14,557 nucleotides of DNA, taken from positions 1-14,557 of the forward strand of contig JACRMZ010000023.1 of assembly GCA_016219455.1 (NCBI GenBank), written 5' to 3'. How positions within the stretch are numbered: position 1 is the first letter of the stretch; each line of letters begins with the position of its first letter. Both the position numbers and the translations under genes were made by a program. Under the pieces are notes generated by a model. The model was not told where the DNA came from. It saw nothing but the letters and a program-made list of their open reading frames with translations, and ran no database searches. This DNA comes from Candidatus Aenigmatarchaeota archaeon. Its GTDB lineage: Archaea > Aenigmatarchaeota > Aenigmatarchaeia > PWEA01 > JACRMZ01. Below are positions 6,658 through 13,435 of this stretch, piece by piece.

Positions 6658-7099
6658 GTCAGGAACGTTGATATTAGTCGCTCTAGCCGTCATTATCGCC
6701 GGTTGCGTGCAGAGTTCGACAAAGATTCTTCCACCATACGTAAAAATGGTTGACGGCGTTCAGGTAGTCACAATAAACGCGAAGGAGTTCGCGTTCACGC
6801 CTTCGTCAATACATCTGAGTCCCGGAAAGGCAAAATTCATTGTCATCAACGACGGAAAGGTTGAGCATGAACTCGTTGCCTACGAGGCGTCTAAAAAGGA
6901 GATAGTTGATAAGGCCGAGATGGTCGAGGACGAGGAAACCATAAAGAAAAATATCCTCTTCGAGGTAGAAGAAGTCAAGGCTGGCGAATCCGGAGAAAGC
7001 GATGTTATGGATCTCAAAGAAGGTTCGTACGTGTTCGGATGTCATATAAAGGGGCACTACGACGCGGGAATGAAGGGGACGGTGACAATCGGAAAATAG
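6635..7099 (+). CDS. Single-domain blue-copper lipoprotein, twin of the NirK N-terminal domain
   Basis: Predicted lipid-anchored electron carrier, 154 aa. Lipobox IIAGC (Cys24) and one cupredoxin domain with ligands His78, Cys136, His141 and Met146. From residue 35 on, 91 of 119 positions are identical to the N-terminal domain of NirK encoded at 780-2240, without a gap; the ligand positions even share the same numbering. The membrane leader ends in the same LAVIIAGCVQS in both. By contrast its first ten codons and leader match the gene directly upstream. It thus looks assembled from, or partly converted by, both neighbours. The likely job is delivering electrons to the nitrite reductase as a diffusible counterpart of the tethered domain. 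Start set by GGTGAT eight bases upstream. Confidence 0.92.
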   Translation: MERQNAVLSGTLILVALAVIIAGCVQSSTKILPPYVKMVDGVQVVTINAKEFAFTPSSIHLSPGKAKFIVINDGKVEHELVAYEASKKEIVDKAEMVEDEETIKKNILFEVEEVKAGESGESDVMDLKEGSYVFGCHIKGHYDAGMKGTVTIGK

Positions 7100-7122
7100 G
7101 AATCAGCGATTTCACGGAAGAC

Positions 7123-7140
7123 GGGGTTCGTTTTAACCCC
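7123..7140 (+). terminator. Hairpin after the single-domain cupredoxin gene
   Basis: Six-bp stem GGGGTT/AACCCC around CGTTTT, preceded by GGAAGAC as at the hairpin at 6572-6584, and followed by AT-rich sequence with a short T-run (near 7146-7153). Probable 3' end of the cupredoxin transcript. Confidence 0.45.
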
Positions 7141-7210
7141 AGGCATTTATTTTAAGCGGGTTTCGTAACTAGTTTTCATCATCAAATGAGGGGTTACAAC
7201 AAACATGTAT

Positions 7211-7220
7211 AACTTAAATA
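7211..7220 (+). promoter_or_regulatory. TATA box of the HxlR-type regulator gene
   Basis: AACTTAAATA centred about 26 bases before the ATG at 7243; leaderless transcript predicted. Confidence 0.55.
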
Positions 7221-7242
7221 ACTGGCTTTCCATCTGGATAGC

Positions 7243-7599
7243 ATGATATGCGAGGTTCACGTTGTCCAGAGGCTGCTTGGGAAGAAGTGGACAATACTCA
7301 TTCTTGAGAACCTCAGGGAAAGCAAGGTCATGAGCTTCAACGACCTTGAAAACAGCACCATCGGCGTTACTGCGAAACTGCTTTCAAAGCGCCTTAGCGA
7401 CCTCATAAAGGAAGGGCTGGTGGACAAGGAGATATTCCAGGAGAAGCCGCTGAAGACGAACTACAGGATAACGCAGAAGGGCAGGGACCTTTTGCAGGTC
7501 TTCGGAAAAATGAAGGAATGGGGCATGCATTACAAAGTGGTCCCCAGCGGCTGCGATTCAACGAACTGCAACGCATGCGCAAGGAAAGGCTTCTGTTAA
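7243..7599 (+). CDS. HxlR-family winged-helix regulator with C-terminal cysteine cluster
   Basis: Predicted transcription regulator of 118 aa. The HxlR pattern is clear: LLGKKWTILILENL (11-24), SFNDLEN (31-37), a recognition helix with LLSKRLSDLIKEGLVDK (46-62), and the wing and tail YRITQKGRDLL (74-84). Many HxlR proteins carry one conserved N-terminal cysteine; here it would be Cys3. Unusually, the last 15 residues hold four more cysteines in C-x4-C-x2-C-x5-C (104, 109, 112, 118), ending on a cysteine. Such a cluster could bind zinc, copper or an iron-sulfur centre, or form disulfides, and would suit sensing of redox state, copper or NO. It lies inside the cupredoxin run, leaderless, and its stop codon overlaps the stop of the convergent cupredoxin gene by four bases. 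Confidence 0.88.
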   Translation: MICEVHVVQRLLGKKWTILILENLRESKVMSFNDLENSTIGVTAKLLSKRLSDLIKEGLVDKEIFQEKPLKTNYRITQKGRDLLQVFGKMKEWGMHYKVVPSGCDSTNCNACARKGFC

Positions 7600-7976
7600 T
7601 TCACTGTTATTATCAGAATCATCATGTTTTCATAGTGCCCCATGATGTGGCATGCAAACTCAAATTTCCCGTCTTGTGTAAAGGTGAACTTTTTCCGCAC
7701 TTCTGCACCAGGCGGGAACAGTTCCACATTGAGGTGAAGAAGCATTTTAGCGTGGTCCGTTACGCCCATGGGTGCTATTGCGAACTCGTGGGGTATTTTT
7801 CCGGCATTCTTTATGACGAACGTGTACTCTACACCTTTCCTAAATTCTGTGACAGAACTCTTGAAAGAGAACTCGTCCATTGTCACAAGGACATCCTCCT
7901 GCGACTTGGAATACCATGGCGTCTGGACGCACCCTGCCACCAGCACAGCAAGCAGGACGAACACAGGAATCCTCAT
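7596..7976 (-). CDS. Small blue-copper lipoprotein (cupredoxin)
   Basis: Predicted membrane-anchored cupredoxin of 126 aa. The leader ends in lipobox LVAGC (Cys16). The domain carries type 1 ligands His63 (PHEF), Cys109 (ACH), His114 (GHY) and Met119, the His-to-Met spacing of five matching the other cupredoxins in the window. It lacks the FF-containing insertion of the two-domain protein and is more divergent from the NirK N-terminal domain. A Met-Met pair at 118-119 leaves the exact axial ligand open. It converges on the HxlR gene with overlapping stops, so transcription of one opposes the other. The ATG lies 27 bases from a TATA box. Confidence 0.88.
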   Translation of the reverse strand: MRIPVFVLLAVLVAGCVQTPWYSKSQEDVLVTMDEFSFKSSVTEFRKGVEYTFVIKNAGKIPHEFAIAPMGVTDHAKMLLHLNVELFPPGAEVRKKFTFTQDGKFEFACHIMGHYENMMILIITVN

Positions 7977-8097
7977 ACAATGAAATAAGGGACAAGACTC
8001 TTTAATTTAACTGGGGCTTTTTTTTACCGAACTTTTGACTTCTTTTCGTCAAGTCTTTTTGATGACCTTTTTCACTTCTTTCCGTACGCTTTTTGAT
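7977..8097. other. T-tract-rich noncoding stretch
   Basis: Contains the minus-strand TATA box of the small cupredoxin gene (TTAAATTAAA, 8001-8010, about 27 bases from its ATG) and then, on the plus strand, repeated T-runs (8018-8025 and several of five T) between 8018 and 8096. AACTTTTGACT occurs at 8030-8040 and again at 8100-8110, the second copy forming the left arm of repeat element A. The T-runs could end plus-strand transcription; no plus-strand gene ends nearby. Confidence 0.5.
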
Positions 8098-8206
8098 CAA
8101 ACTTTTGACTGCATAAACAAGGTATGCCGTGGACATGACGCACATGGGTTAAATTGGTTTCATGTGCGTCGGTCTATGGCTGCTAACGCCTATTGGCAAA
8201 AGTTTG
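8098..8206 (+). repeat. Structured repeat element, copy A (three nested stems)
   Basis: A 109-base element with three nested stems: outer 10 bp perfect (8098-8107 with 8197-8206), middle 5 bp with one wobble when read on the plus strand (8126-8130 with 8176-8180), and inner 10 bp perfect (8137-8146 with 8161-8170) closing a 14-base loop. The same plan recurs in copy B (13433-13543). At three paired positions both bases differ between copies while pairing is kept. Conserved unpaired bases include AT before and GGT after the inner stem. The right edge directly abuts the 3' CCA end of the tRNA-Val gene on the minus strand. It encodes no protein. It may be a small RNA, a processing or stability element, or a MITE-like mobile repeat. 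Confidence 0.75.
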
Positions 8207-8339
8207 TGGTGGGCCGAGCAGGATTTGAACCTGCGATATCCACCGCACTCCCGCTTTCCGCCATGTCCTGAAAGGACAGAAGCACTTTGCCGCGAAAAGG
8301 GTTGTGAGGGTGGCGTCATAGCCGCTAGACCACCGGCCC
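8207..8339 (-). tRNA. tRNA-Val(CAC) with a 57-nt intron
   Basis: Exon 1 is 8339-8303, the intron 8302-8246 and exon 2 8245-8207. The cloverleaf is complete: acceptor GGGCCGG/TCGGCCC, D-stem GTC/GAC, anticodon stem CCACC/GGTGG, loop CTCACA|C with anticodon CAC, T-arm GCAGG-TTCAAAT-CCTGC, discriminator A and encoded CCA. The intron sits after position 37, the standard archaeal site. Its ends pair as CTTTTCGC with GCGGAAAG, enclosing a second hairpin TGTCC/GGACA, and TGC forms the three-base bulge at the 3' splice site, consistent with a bulge-helix-bulge cut by the archaeal splicing endonuclease; the central helix is only three clean pairs. ATATATAATT at 8369-8378 is the probable minus-strand TATA box. 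Confidence 0.93.
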
Positions 8340-8368
8340 AATTAACCCTTTTTTATAAGGAGTCATCA

Positions 8369-8378
8369 ATTATATATC
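8369..8378 (-). promoter_or_regulatory. TATA box of tRNA-Val
   Basis: ATATATAATT-like box on the minus strand, centred about 34 bases from the tRNA 5' end, leaving a leader of about 8 bases. A separate TTTTATAA on the plus strand (8350-8357) points the other way, to the membrane protein gene. Confidence 0.5.
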
Positions 8379-8430
8379 ATGCCTTTGAAGGAGCTTTATT
8401 CGAAGTCTTTCACGTTGCTGAAGCGTTGGT

Positions 8431-8952
8431 ATGGCTGGAAAAGCCGTTTCCTCGGGGAAGGCAACCATGGATGATTTTGCCGAGTCGGTGAAAATGCACT
8501 TTGTCCGCTACATCCTGATGAGCCTCATAATACTGGGGGCAATGCTCATTCCCATTGCGCTTGCCATAATTTTGGCCATTGGCGCAACGGCTGCTCTTGG
8601 ACAAACAGGCGCATTGACCTCAATTTTCATTATCCTTGTTCCGCTGGGTTTTGCATTCATTGCAGGAATAATCGGAATTTCCTTTTCGACGCAGTTTTTA
8701 ATAATATCCAACGAGACACCAACAGCCTCGTTGAAGAAAAGCCTGTCTTTTGTGAAAACAAACCTCTGGGACATCCTGGTTTTATGGTTTTCGTTTTTCA
8801 TCCTAGGAATCGCGTCAAGCATACCGGCAGTTATAATATCCCTTATCAACCAAACTCCTGTACTTGTAGCAATCGCCGGAATAATACTTTCGCCATTATC
8901 AGCGTTGACACACATTGTGACAGTCGCATTCTATATTGAGAAAAAAAGCTAA
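8431..8952 (+). CDS. Small polytopic membrane protein
   Basis: A 173-residue membrane protein with about four strongly hydrophobic segments: roughly 25-49, 61-86, 109-132 and 138-160. A charged, helical stretch (SLKKSLSFVKTNLWD) precedes the third helix. The repeated layout, an amphipathic helix followed by a membrane pair, recalls archaeal membrane proteins related to the glycerophosphodiester phosphodiesterase membrane domain; I cannot name a function. The start is uncertain: 8431 has no good Shine-Dalgarno site, Met13 (8467) is an alternative, and the TATA box at 8350-8357 points to an ATG at 8379 in another frame. Its stop overlaps the stop of the convergent MBF1-like gene. Confidence 0.68.
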   Translation: MAGKAVSSGKATMDDFAESVKMHFVRYILMSLIILGAMLIPIALAIILAIGATAALGQTGALTSIFIILVPLGFAFIAGIIGISFSTQFLIISNETPTASLKKSLSFVKTNLWDILVLWFSFFILGIASSIPAVIISLINQTPVLVAIAGIILSPLSALTHIVTVAFYIEKKS

Positions 8953-9356
8953 GCTACTTCAGCCACGTCGCCAATGGTGAGTTTCGCCACGGGCTTTGTC
9001 TTTATCCGGAACTCTGACGGGGAGCAGAGAATTTCTATCCCGAGTTCGCGCTCAAGCCTTGCCGCGACGTCAGCAGAAGGGATGACATCGCCTTTCTCGA
9101 TTTTTGAAAGAATGTTTTCCTTTTCCCCCAAAATCCTTGACAAATCAAGCACAGTAAGCCTTCTTCCTTCCCGTGCCAGGCGGACGCGGGAAGCGAAGTT
9201 AGGGTGTATCTCACGGACTTCAAAAAAATCGGATTTTGGCTGTTCCTCCACGACTTCCTCACCATGGCTCATGCATTTATCGCACGCCGTGACAAGAGCT
9301 CCCTCAATCCTGGCTTTTCTCCAAGCCCTAGAGCTTCCGCAAATATCGCATTCCAT
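8949..9356 (-). CDS. MBF1-like protein: zinc ribbon plus helix-turn-helix
   Basis: Archaeal homologue of multiprotein bridging factor 1, 135 aa. An N-terminal zinc ribbon has CDIC (Cys3, Cys6) and CDKC (Cys25, Cys28); a Glu-rich linker follows; residues about 52-107 form a Cro/cI-type helix-turn-helix (LTVLDLSRILGEKENILSKIEKG), which is the most conserved part of the family. In eukaryotes MBF1 bridges activators and TBP; in archaea it is associated with the small ribosomal subunit and translation rather than transcription. The tail ends in a short beta-like segment (AKLTIGDVAEV). A TATA box (GTTTATATC on the minus strand, 9388-9396) lies 36 bases from the ATG, giving a leader of about 10 bases. 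Confidence 0.9.
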   Translation of the reverse strand: MECDICGSSRAWRKARIEGALVTACDKCMSHGEEVVEEQPKSDFFEVREIHPNFASRVRLAREGRRLTVLDLSRILGEKENILSKIEKGDVIPSADVAARLERELGIEILCSPSEFRIKTKPVAKLTIGDVAEVA

Positions 9357-9387
9357 CCCACAACCCGTGACAACAATAGCGACTAAA

Positions 9388-9396
9388 TGATATAAA
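9388..9396 (-). promoter_or_regulatory. TATA box of the MBF1-like gene
   Basis: GTTTATATC on the minus strand, centred 36 bases from the ATG at 9356, so a leader of about 10 bases is expected. Confidence 0.5.
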
Positions 9397-9429
9397 CAAC
9401 ATCACCTTCGAAGTTAACAAAAGTTCAAA

Positions 9430-9864
9430 TCAGCTGCAACGCTCTTCGTTTTCCAAAGTCGCCGCCGAAGTCGCTTTTATTACGGCCCCGGGGCTGCATT
9501 TCCAGCTTGCTGCGCTCAGGGTGCATATGCCGATCTGCTGGATGGGTATGGATGTTATTGCGGCACCTGTGTTGTCTGCCCAAGCGCTGCAGGAGACTAT
9601 CGTCCCGTTTATGTATACTGCAAGAGTGTTCGTCTGGATGGACGAGCTGCCCTTGTTACGTATGACTATCTGGCTGCCGGAACCGGATTCAACATCTATC
9701 TGCTGGCCAAGCGCGTTTGTCGTCTGGTTTATCTGCTTTCCGGCTCCCTCCTGCATTGAGGACGAAGTCCTTCCGGCCCATATGAAGAACGCACCTGCAA
9801 GGCTGACTGCCACGAGAAGGATGATGATAATGGTTATGACATCAGAAATGCCCTTCTGGCCCAT
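9430..9864 (-). CDS. Archaellin/type IV pilin-like secreted protein
   Basis: A 144-residue protein with a class III signal peptide: a very short charged leader MGQKG, predicted prepilin-peptidase (PibD/FlaK-type) cleavage after Gly5, then the hydrophobic helix ISDVITIIIILLVAVSLAGA. The mature part is rich in Ser, Thr, Asn, Gly and Ile, as in surface filament subunits, with NQTT and NGT glycosylation-type sequons and four cysteines near the C-terminus (in VSCSAW, GICTL, WKCSP and the penultimate residue) that could form two disulfides. No assembly ATPase or platform gene is in the window, so it may be an orphan pilin or a minor subunit. TATA box about 25 bases upstream; leaderless. Confidence 0.85.
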   Translation of the reverse strand: MGQKGISDVITIIIILLVAVSLAGAFFIWAGRTSSSMQEGAGKQINQTTNALGQQIDVESGSGSQIVIRNKGSSSIQTNTLAVYINGTIVSCSAWADNTGAAITSIPIQQIGICTLSAASWKCSPGAVIKATSAATLENEERCS

Positions 9865-9883
9865 GAATAAACATGCCTTGGAG

Positions 9884-9893
9884 CATATAAAAA
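9884..9893 (-). promoter_or_regulatory. TATA box of the pilin-like gene
   Basis: TTTTTATATG-type box on the minus strand, centred about 25 bases from the ATG at 9864. It lies back to back with the ileS promoter in a 78-bp divergent gap. Confidence 0.55.
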
Positions 9894-9910
9894 GGTTTCA
9901 AACTCGAGAA

Positions 9911-9919
9911 CATATTTAT
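9911..9919 (+). promoter_or_regulatory. TATA box of ileS
   Basis: CATATTTAT centred about 28 bases upstream of the ATG at 9943; essentially leaderless. Confidence 0.55.
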
Positions 9920-9942
9920 TCCGCCAACGGAAAAGCTTTGTT

Positions 9943-12840
9943 ATGCCAAGGAGCTTTGCCGAAAGGGAGACTGCTATCCTTAGGGATTGGGAAGAGAGGA
10001 AGATATACGAAAAGGCAAAGAAGCTCCGCGAAGGTGGGAAAAAGTTCTATTTCCTTCAGGGCCCGCCTTTTACTTCAGGCGAAGCCCATCTGGGGCACGC
10101 GTGGAACCACTCCATAAAGGACGCCGTCATAAGGCAGCGCCGGATGCTTGGCCACAGCGTCTATGACAGAGCTGGCTGGGACTGCCACGGGCTGCCAATA
10201 GAGCTAAAAGTCGAGCAGAAGCTAGGGATGAAGAGCAAGCGCGACATAGACTCCGTGGGGATGGAAAGGTTCGCCGCTGAGTGCCAGTCTTTCGTTGAGT
10301 GGAGCATTGGTAAAATGACAGCGACTTTCAAAAGAATGGCCGTTTGGCTTGACTGGGACGATCCGTATCTCACATACAAGGACTCCTACATGGAAAGCGT
10401 CTGGTTCATGATAAAGAAAGCGCATGAAAAGGGCCTGTTGTACAAAGGCGAGCGTGTCGTGAGCTGGTGCTGGCGATGCGTGACTGCGCTTGCCGCCAAC
10501 TACGAAGTCGAGTACAGCGAGGTCGATGACCCTTCGATTTTCGTGAAGTTCCCGGTTGCCGGTTCCCAAGCCACCAAAGTGCTCGAATGCATCTCAGGGA
10601 GCAAAATAAAATTGAAATACGAGCATCCGTTGCTTTCGCAGGTGCCTATCCACAAGACTTTTGAAAAAGCGCACTTTGTTGTTTCCGGAACCACAGTGAC
10701 GCTGGAAGACGGCTCCGGCTGCGTGCACACAGCGCCTGGCCATGGAAAAGACGACTTTGACATAGGGAAGCAGAACAGCCTTCCAGTTTTCTGCCCAGTC
10801 GACGAGAACGGTAAGTTCACAGATGCCGCAGGAAAGTACAAAGGGATGTTCGTAAAGGACGCCGATAAAACAATCATCGATGACCTTGAAGCAGGCGGCC
10901 TCCTTGTCGGGAGCGGAAAAATAAAGCACAATTACCTGCATTGCGAGCGCTGCAAACAACCTATTATATACAGGGCCACGGAGCAATGGTTCATCGCCGT
11001 GAGCAAGATACGCGACAAGCTTATAGCAGAGAACAGGAAAATATCATGGACGCCGGAGTTCATAGGCATAAACAGGTTTGGCAAATGGCTTGAGGGAATA
11101 GAGGACTGGTGCATATCGCGCCAGCGTTATTGGAACACTCCGCTGCCCATATGGAAATGCTCGGAGAACCACGTCACTGTTGTGGGAAGCGTTGCGGAGC
11201 TGAAAAAGCTTTCAGGCCAAACGCCTGAAAACCTCCACCGTCCGTGGATAGACAGGGTAAAGATAAAATGCCATTGCCGGCGCGACGCGACGCGCGTAAC
11301 GGACGTGATGGATGTCTGGCTTGATTCCGGCTCTGCAAGCTGGGCCACGCTGGGTTACCCATCAGCGGAAAAGAAATTCAAAGAGATGTGGCCGGCTGAT
11401 TTCATAACCGAAGGAAGCGACCAGACACGTGGGTGGTTCTACTCGCTTCTCGGATGCTCTGTAGTCGCATTCGACAAAGCATCCTACAAAAACGTCCTTT
11501 ACCACGGCTTTACGCTGGACTCTGACGGAAGAAAAATGAGCAAGTCCCTTGGAAACGTCGTTTCACCCGAGGAGTTCTCGGAGAAGTACGGCGTCGATGT
11601 CATGAGGTTCTACCTGTGCTCAAGCGTCCCCTGGGACGACTTGAAGTTTGTCTGGGACGACGTAAAGCAGGTGGAAAGGTTCCTAAACATCCTCTGGAAC
11701 GTTTTCGAGTTTTACAATACGTACTCCAAAGCGTCAGGAATAAGCCATCCCAATCCCGGGAACAGGAAGAAAGAGGACGAGTGGATACTTTCGTCGCTTT
11801 CCAGGCTTAATGAAGACGTCTCCAGAGCCCATGAGAAGTTCCTGCCGCACCAGTTCACTGTTCCCATAGAAAAGTTTGTAATTGAGGATTTGTCCAGAGT
11901 CTATGTCAAGATGATACGCGCCAGAACGTGGCCCGCTTACGCAGGAAAAGACAAGGAAGCCGCGTTTTACACGCTGAGGGAGGCGCTTTTGAGCGTTTCA
12001 AAAATCATTGCGCCTGTGTGCCCGTTCATCGCAGAGGACATTTATCTCGGGCTTCATGGCGGAAGGGAGAGTGTCCATCTTGAGGACTGGCCAAAGCCCG
12101 GGAAGAGGAACGCTTCACTTGAAGACGCAATGAACGCAGCTGACGAAATCATCGAAACGATAAATTCCATACGCCAGGAAAAGGGGATTGGCCTGAGGTA
12201 TCCTGTCAAGGAAGCCGTCGTGTCCTGCGACAAAGAGCTTGCTGCAAAGCTTCAGGATGCGCAGAGTGCCATTTCCGAGCTTGGAAATGTGAAGAAAATC
12301 TCGTTTGGCGAGGCGAAGTTCGACTTCGATGTGAAGCTCAATTTTGCCGTTGCGGGAAAGAGATTCGGGAAGAAGGTAAGGGAAATAACGGACGAGCTTG
12401 CAAAGTCGGACAAAAAGCACGTTGCCAATGAAGTGGATAAGAAAGGGTTTGTGATGTTTTCCGGGGAAAAATTAGGCAAGGACGACTTGAAAATAGAGAA
12501 AAAGATACCGCAGGGGCTGGCAGGCAAGGTCTTCTCCGGCGGGATGGTTTACCTTGACACAGATGAGACACGGGAGATCCTTGAGGAAAGCTTTGTCCGC
12601 GAGTTGATACGCAACATACAGGAGGAAAGGAAGAATAAGGCGCTGAAAGTTGGGCAGGTAATCACTGTGTCAATAGGATGCGATAGCGAAGCAAAGAGGA
12701 TAGTCGAGAAAGCCCAAGGGGAGATAATGGATTCCACGGGAACTGCAAAAATCATGTTCTCTTCTGACAGGAAGGAGCTCGCATCTGAGTACAAGGGGCT
12801 CAGGTGCACGTTTGAAATAAAGCTGGATGGTCACGGGTGA
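9943..12840 (+). CDS. ileS: Isoleucyl-tRNA synthetase
   Basis: Charges tRNA-Ile with isoleucine in the cytosol; class Ia synthetase, 965 aa. The HIGH signature appears as HLGH at 49-52, within PPFTSGEAHLGHAWN. GWDCHGLPIE is the IleRS version of the active-site motif. CWRC in the editing region and HCERCKQPIIYRATEQWF near 340-360 are typical family landmarks. KMSKS is exact at 531-535, after DSDGR. The anticodon-binding domain starts around 640, and the C-terminal 200 residues resemble the tail of archaeal/eukaryotic-type IleRS. The sequence is intact and of normal length. The next gene starts four bases after the stop, with GGTGA overlapping the ileS stop codon, so the two are co-transcribed. 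Confidence 0.97.
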   Translation: MPRSFAERETAILRDWEERKIYEKAKKLREGGKKFYFLQGPPFTSGEAHLGHAWNHSIKDAVIRQRRMLGHSVYDRAGWDCHGLPIELKVEQKLGMKSKRDIDSVGMERFAAECQSFVEWSIGKMTATFKRMAVWLDWDDPYLTYKDSYMESVWFMIKKAHEKGLLYKGERVVSWCWRCVTALAANYEVEYSEVDDPSIFVKFPVAGSQATKVLECISGSKIKLKYEHPLLSQVPIHKTFEKAHFVVSGTTVTLEDGSGCVHTAPGHGKDDFDIGKQNSLPVFCPVDENGKFTDAAGKYKGMFVKDADKTIIDDLEAGGLLVGSGKIKHNYLHCERCKQPIIYRATEQWFIAVSKIRDKLIAENRKISWTPEFIGINRFGKWLEGIEDWCISRQRYWNTPLPIWKCSENHVTVVGSVAELKKLSGQTPENLHRPWIDRVKIKCHCRRDATRVTDVMDVWLDSGSASWATLGYPSAEKKFKEMWPADFITEGSDQTRGWFYSLLGCSVVAFDKASYKNVLYHGFTLDSDGRKMSKSLGNVVSPEEFSEKYGVDVMRFYLCSSVPWDDLKFVWDDVKQVERFLNILWNVFEFYNTYSKASGISHPNPGNRKKEDEWILSSLSRLNEDVSRAHEKFLPHQFTVPIEKFVIEDLSRVYVKMIRARTWPAYAGKDKEAAFYTLREALLSVSKIIAPVCPFIAEDIYLGLHGGRESVHLEDWPKPGKRNASLEDAMNAADEIIETINSIRQEKGIGLRYPVKEAVVSCDKELAAKLQDAQSAISELGNVKKISFGEAKFDFDVKLNFAVAGKRFGKKVREITDELAKSDKKHVANEVDKKGFVMFSGEKLGKDDLKIEKKIPQGLAGKVFSGGMVYLDTDETREILEESFVRELIRNIQEERKNKALKVGQVITVSIGCDSEAKRIVEKAQGEIMDSTGTAKIMFSSDRKELASEYKGLRCTFEIKLDGHG

Positions 12841-12844
12841 TTGA

Positions 12845-13435
12845 ATGGATTCAAAGGAAAGGAAGAGCGTCAACGATCTTGTTGAGCTTGCCAAAACGAT
12901 AAAGAACAAGGAGCTGCGGAAGAAGACAATAGACTTCCTAAAGGAGCCGAAGATAACCAACCCCTCAATGAAATACGGCGCGACGAAGCTCAAGGAAATG
13001 CCGTCGTGGATAGGCGCCCATCACTATTACGTCGGCGGTTTGGTCGACCACATTTATTCCGTTACAGCGCTATGCATTGCAATTGTCGATTCTCTGGAGA
13101 ACGTGTACAATGAAAAAATAAAGCGCGACGAACTGATTTCCGCGGCGCTTTTGCATGACATCTGCAAAGTTTTCCAGTTATCAAGGAACCAAGACGGCTT
13201 TGAGTTCACCAGCCACCTCCTGGACCACTGTGTCTGGGCGTGCTCTGAACTTTATGCGCGCGGCTTCCCCGAGGATGTGATTGCAATCGTGGCGGCGCAC
13301 GGCGGCGAGAGCATGAATCCGATTCCCCGCACAGTCGAAGGGACGATACTGCACCATGCGGACTCGCTTGACGCAAGCGTCGAGAGCCTCGGAAAGAACT
13401 ATAATTCCGGATTGCTGAAAGACTTGATGAAGTAA
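12845..13435 (+). CDS. HD-domain hydrolase
   Basis: Predicted metal-dependent phosphohydrolase, 196 aa. The HD superfamily signature is complete: His59-His60 and His69 (HHYYVGGLVDHIYS), the HD doublet His104-Asp105 (ALLHDICK), His127, His152 (AAHGG) and a final HHADSLD with Asp173. The GGLVDH segment resembles the HD domain of YhaM-type 3'-5' exoribonucleases, so a nuclease or nucleotide phosphohydrolase is likely; no OB-fold domain is present. GGTGA at 12835-12839 sets the start. Its TAA stop (13433-13435) is also the first three bases of repeat element B, so if the element is mobile the C-terminus may have been redefined by insertion. Confidence 0.85.
   Translation: MDSKERKSVNDLVELAKTIKNKELRKKTIDFLKEPKITNPSMKYGATKLKEMPSWIGAHHYYVGGLVDHIYSVTALCIAIVDSLENVYNEKIKRDELISAALLHDICKVFQLSRNQDGFEFTSHLLDHCVWACSELYARGFPEDVIAIVAAHGGESMNPIPRTVEGTILHHADSLDASVESLGKNYNSGLLKDLMK

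Noticed and set aside
7518..7988. 156-codon plus-strand frame opposite the small cupredoxin
   Set aside because: Antisense shadow; the minus-strand frame has a lipobox and all copper ligands.
8035..8491. Plus-strand frames across the repeat and tRNA
   Set aside because: They run through the tRNA on the opposite strand and the structured repeat; no coding features.
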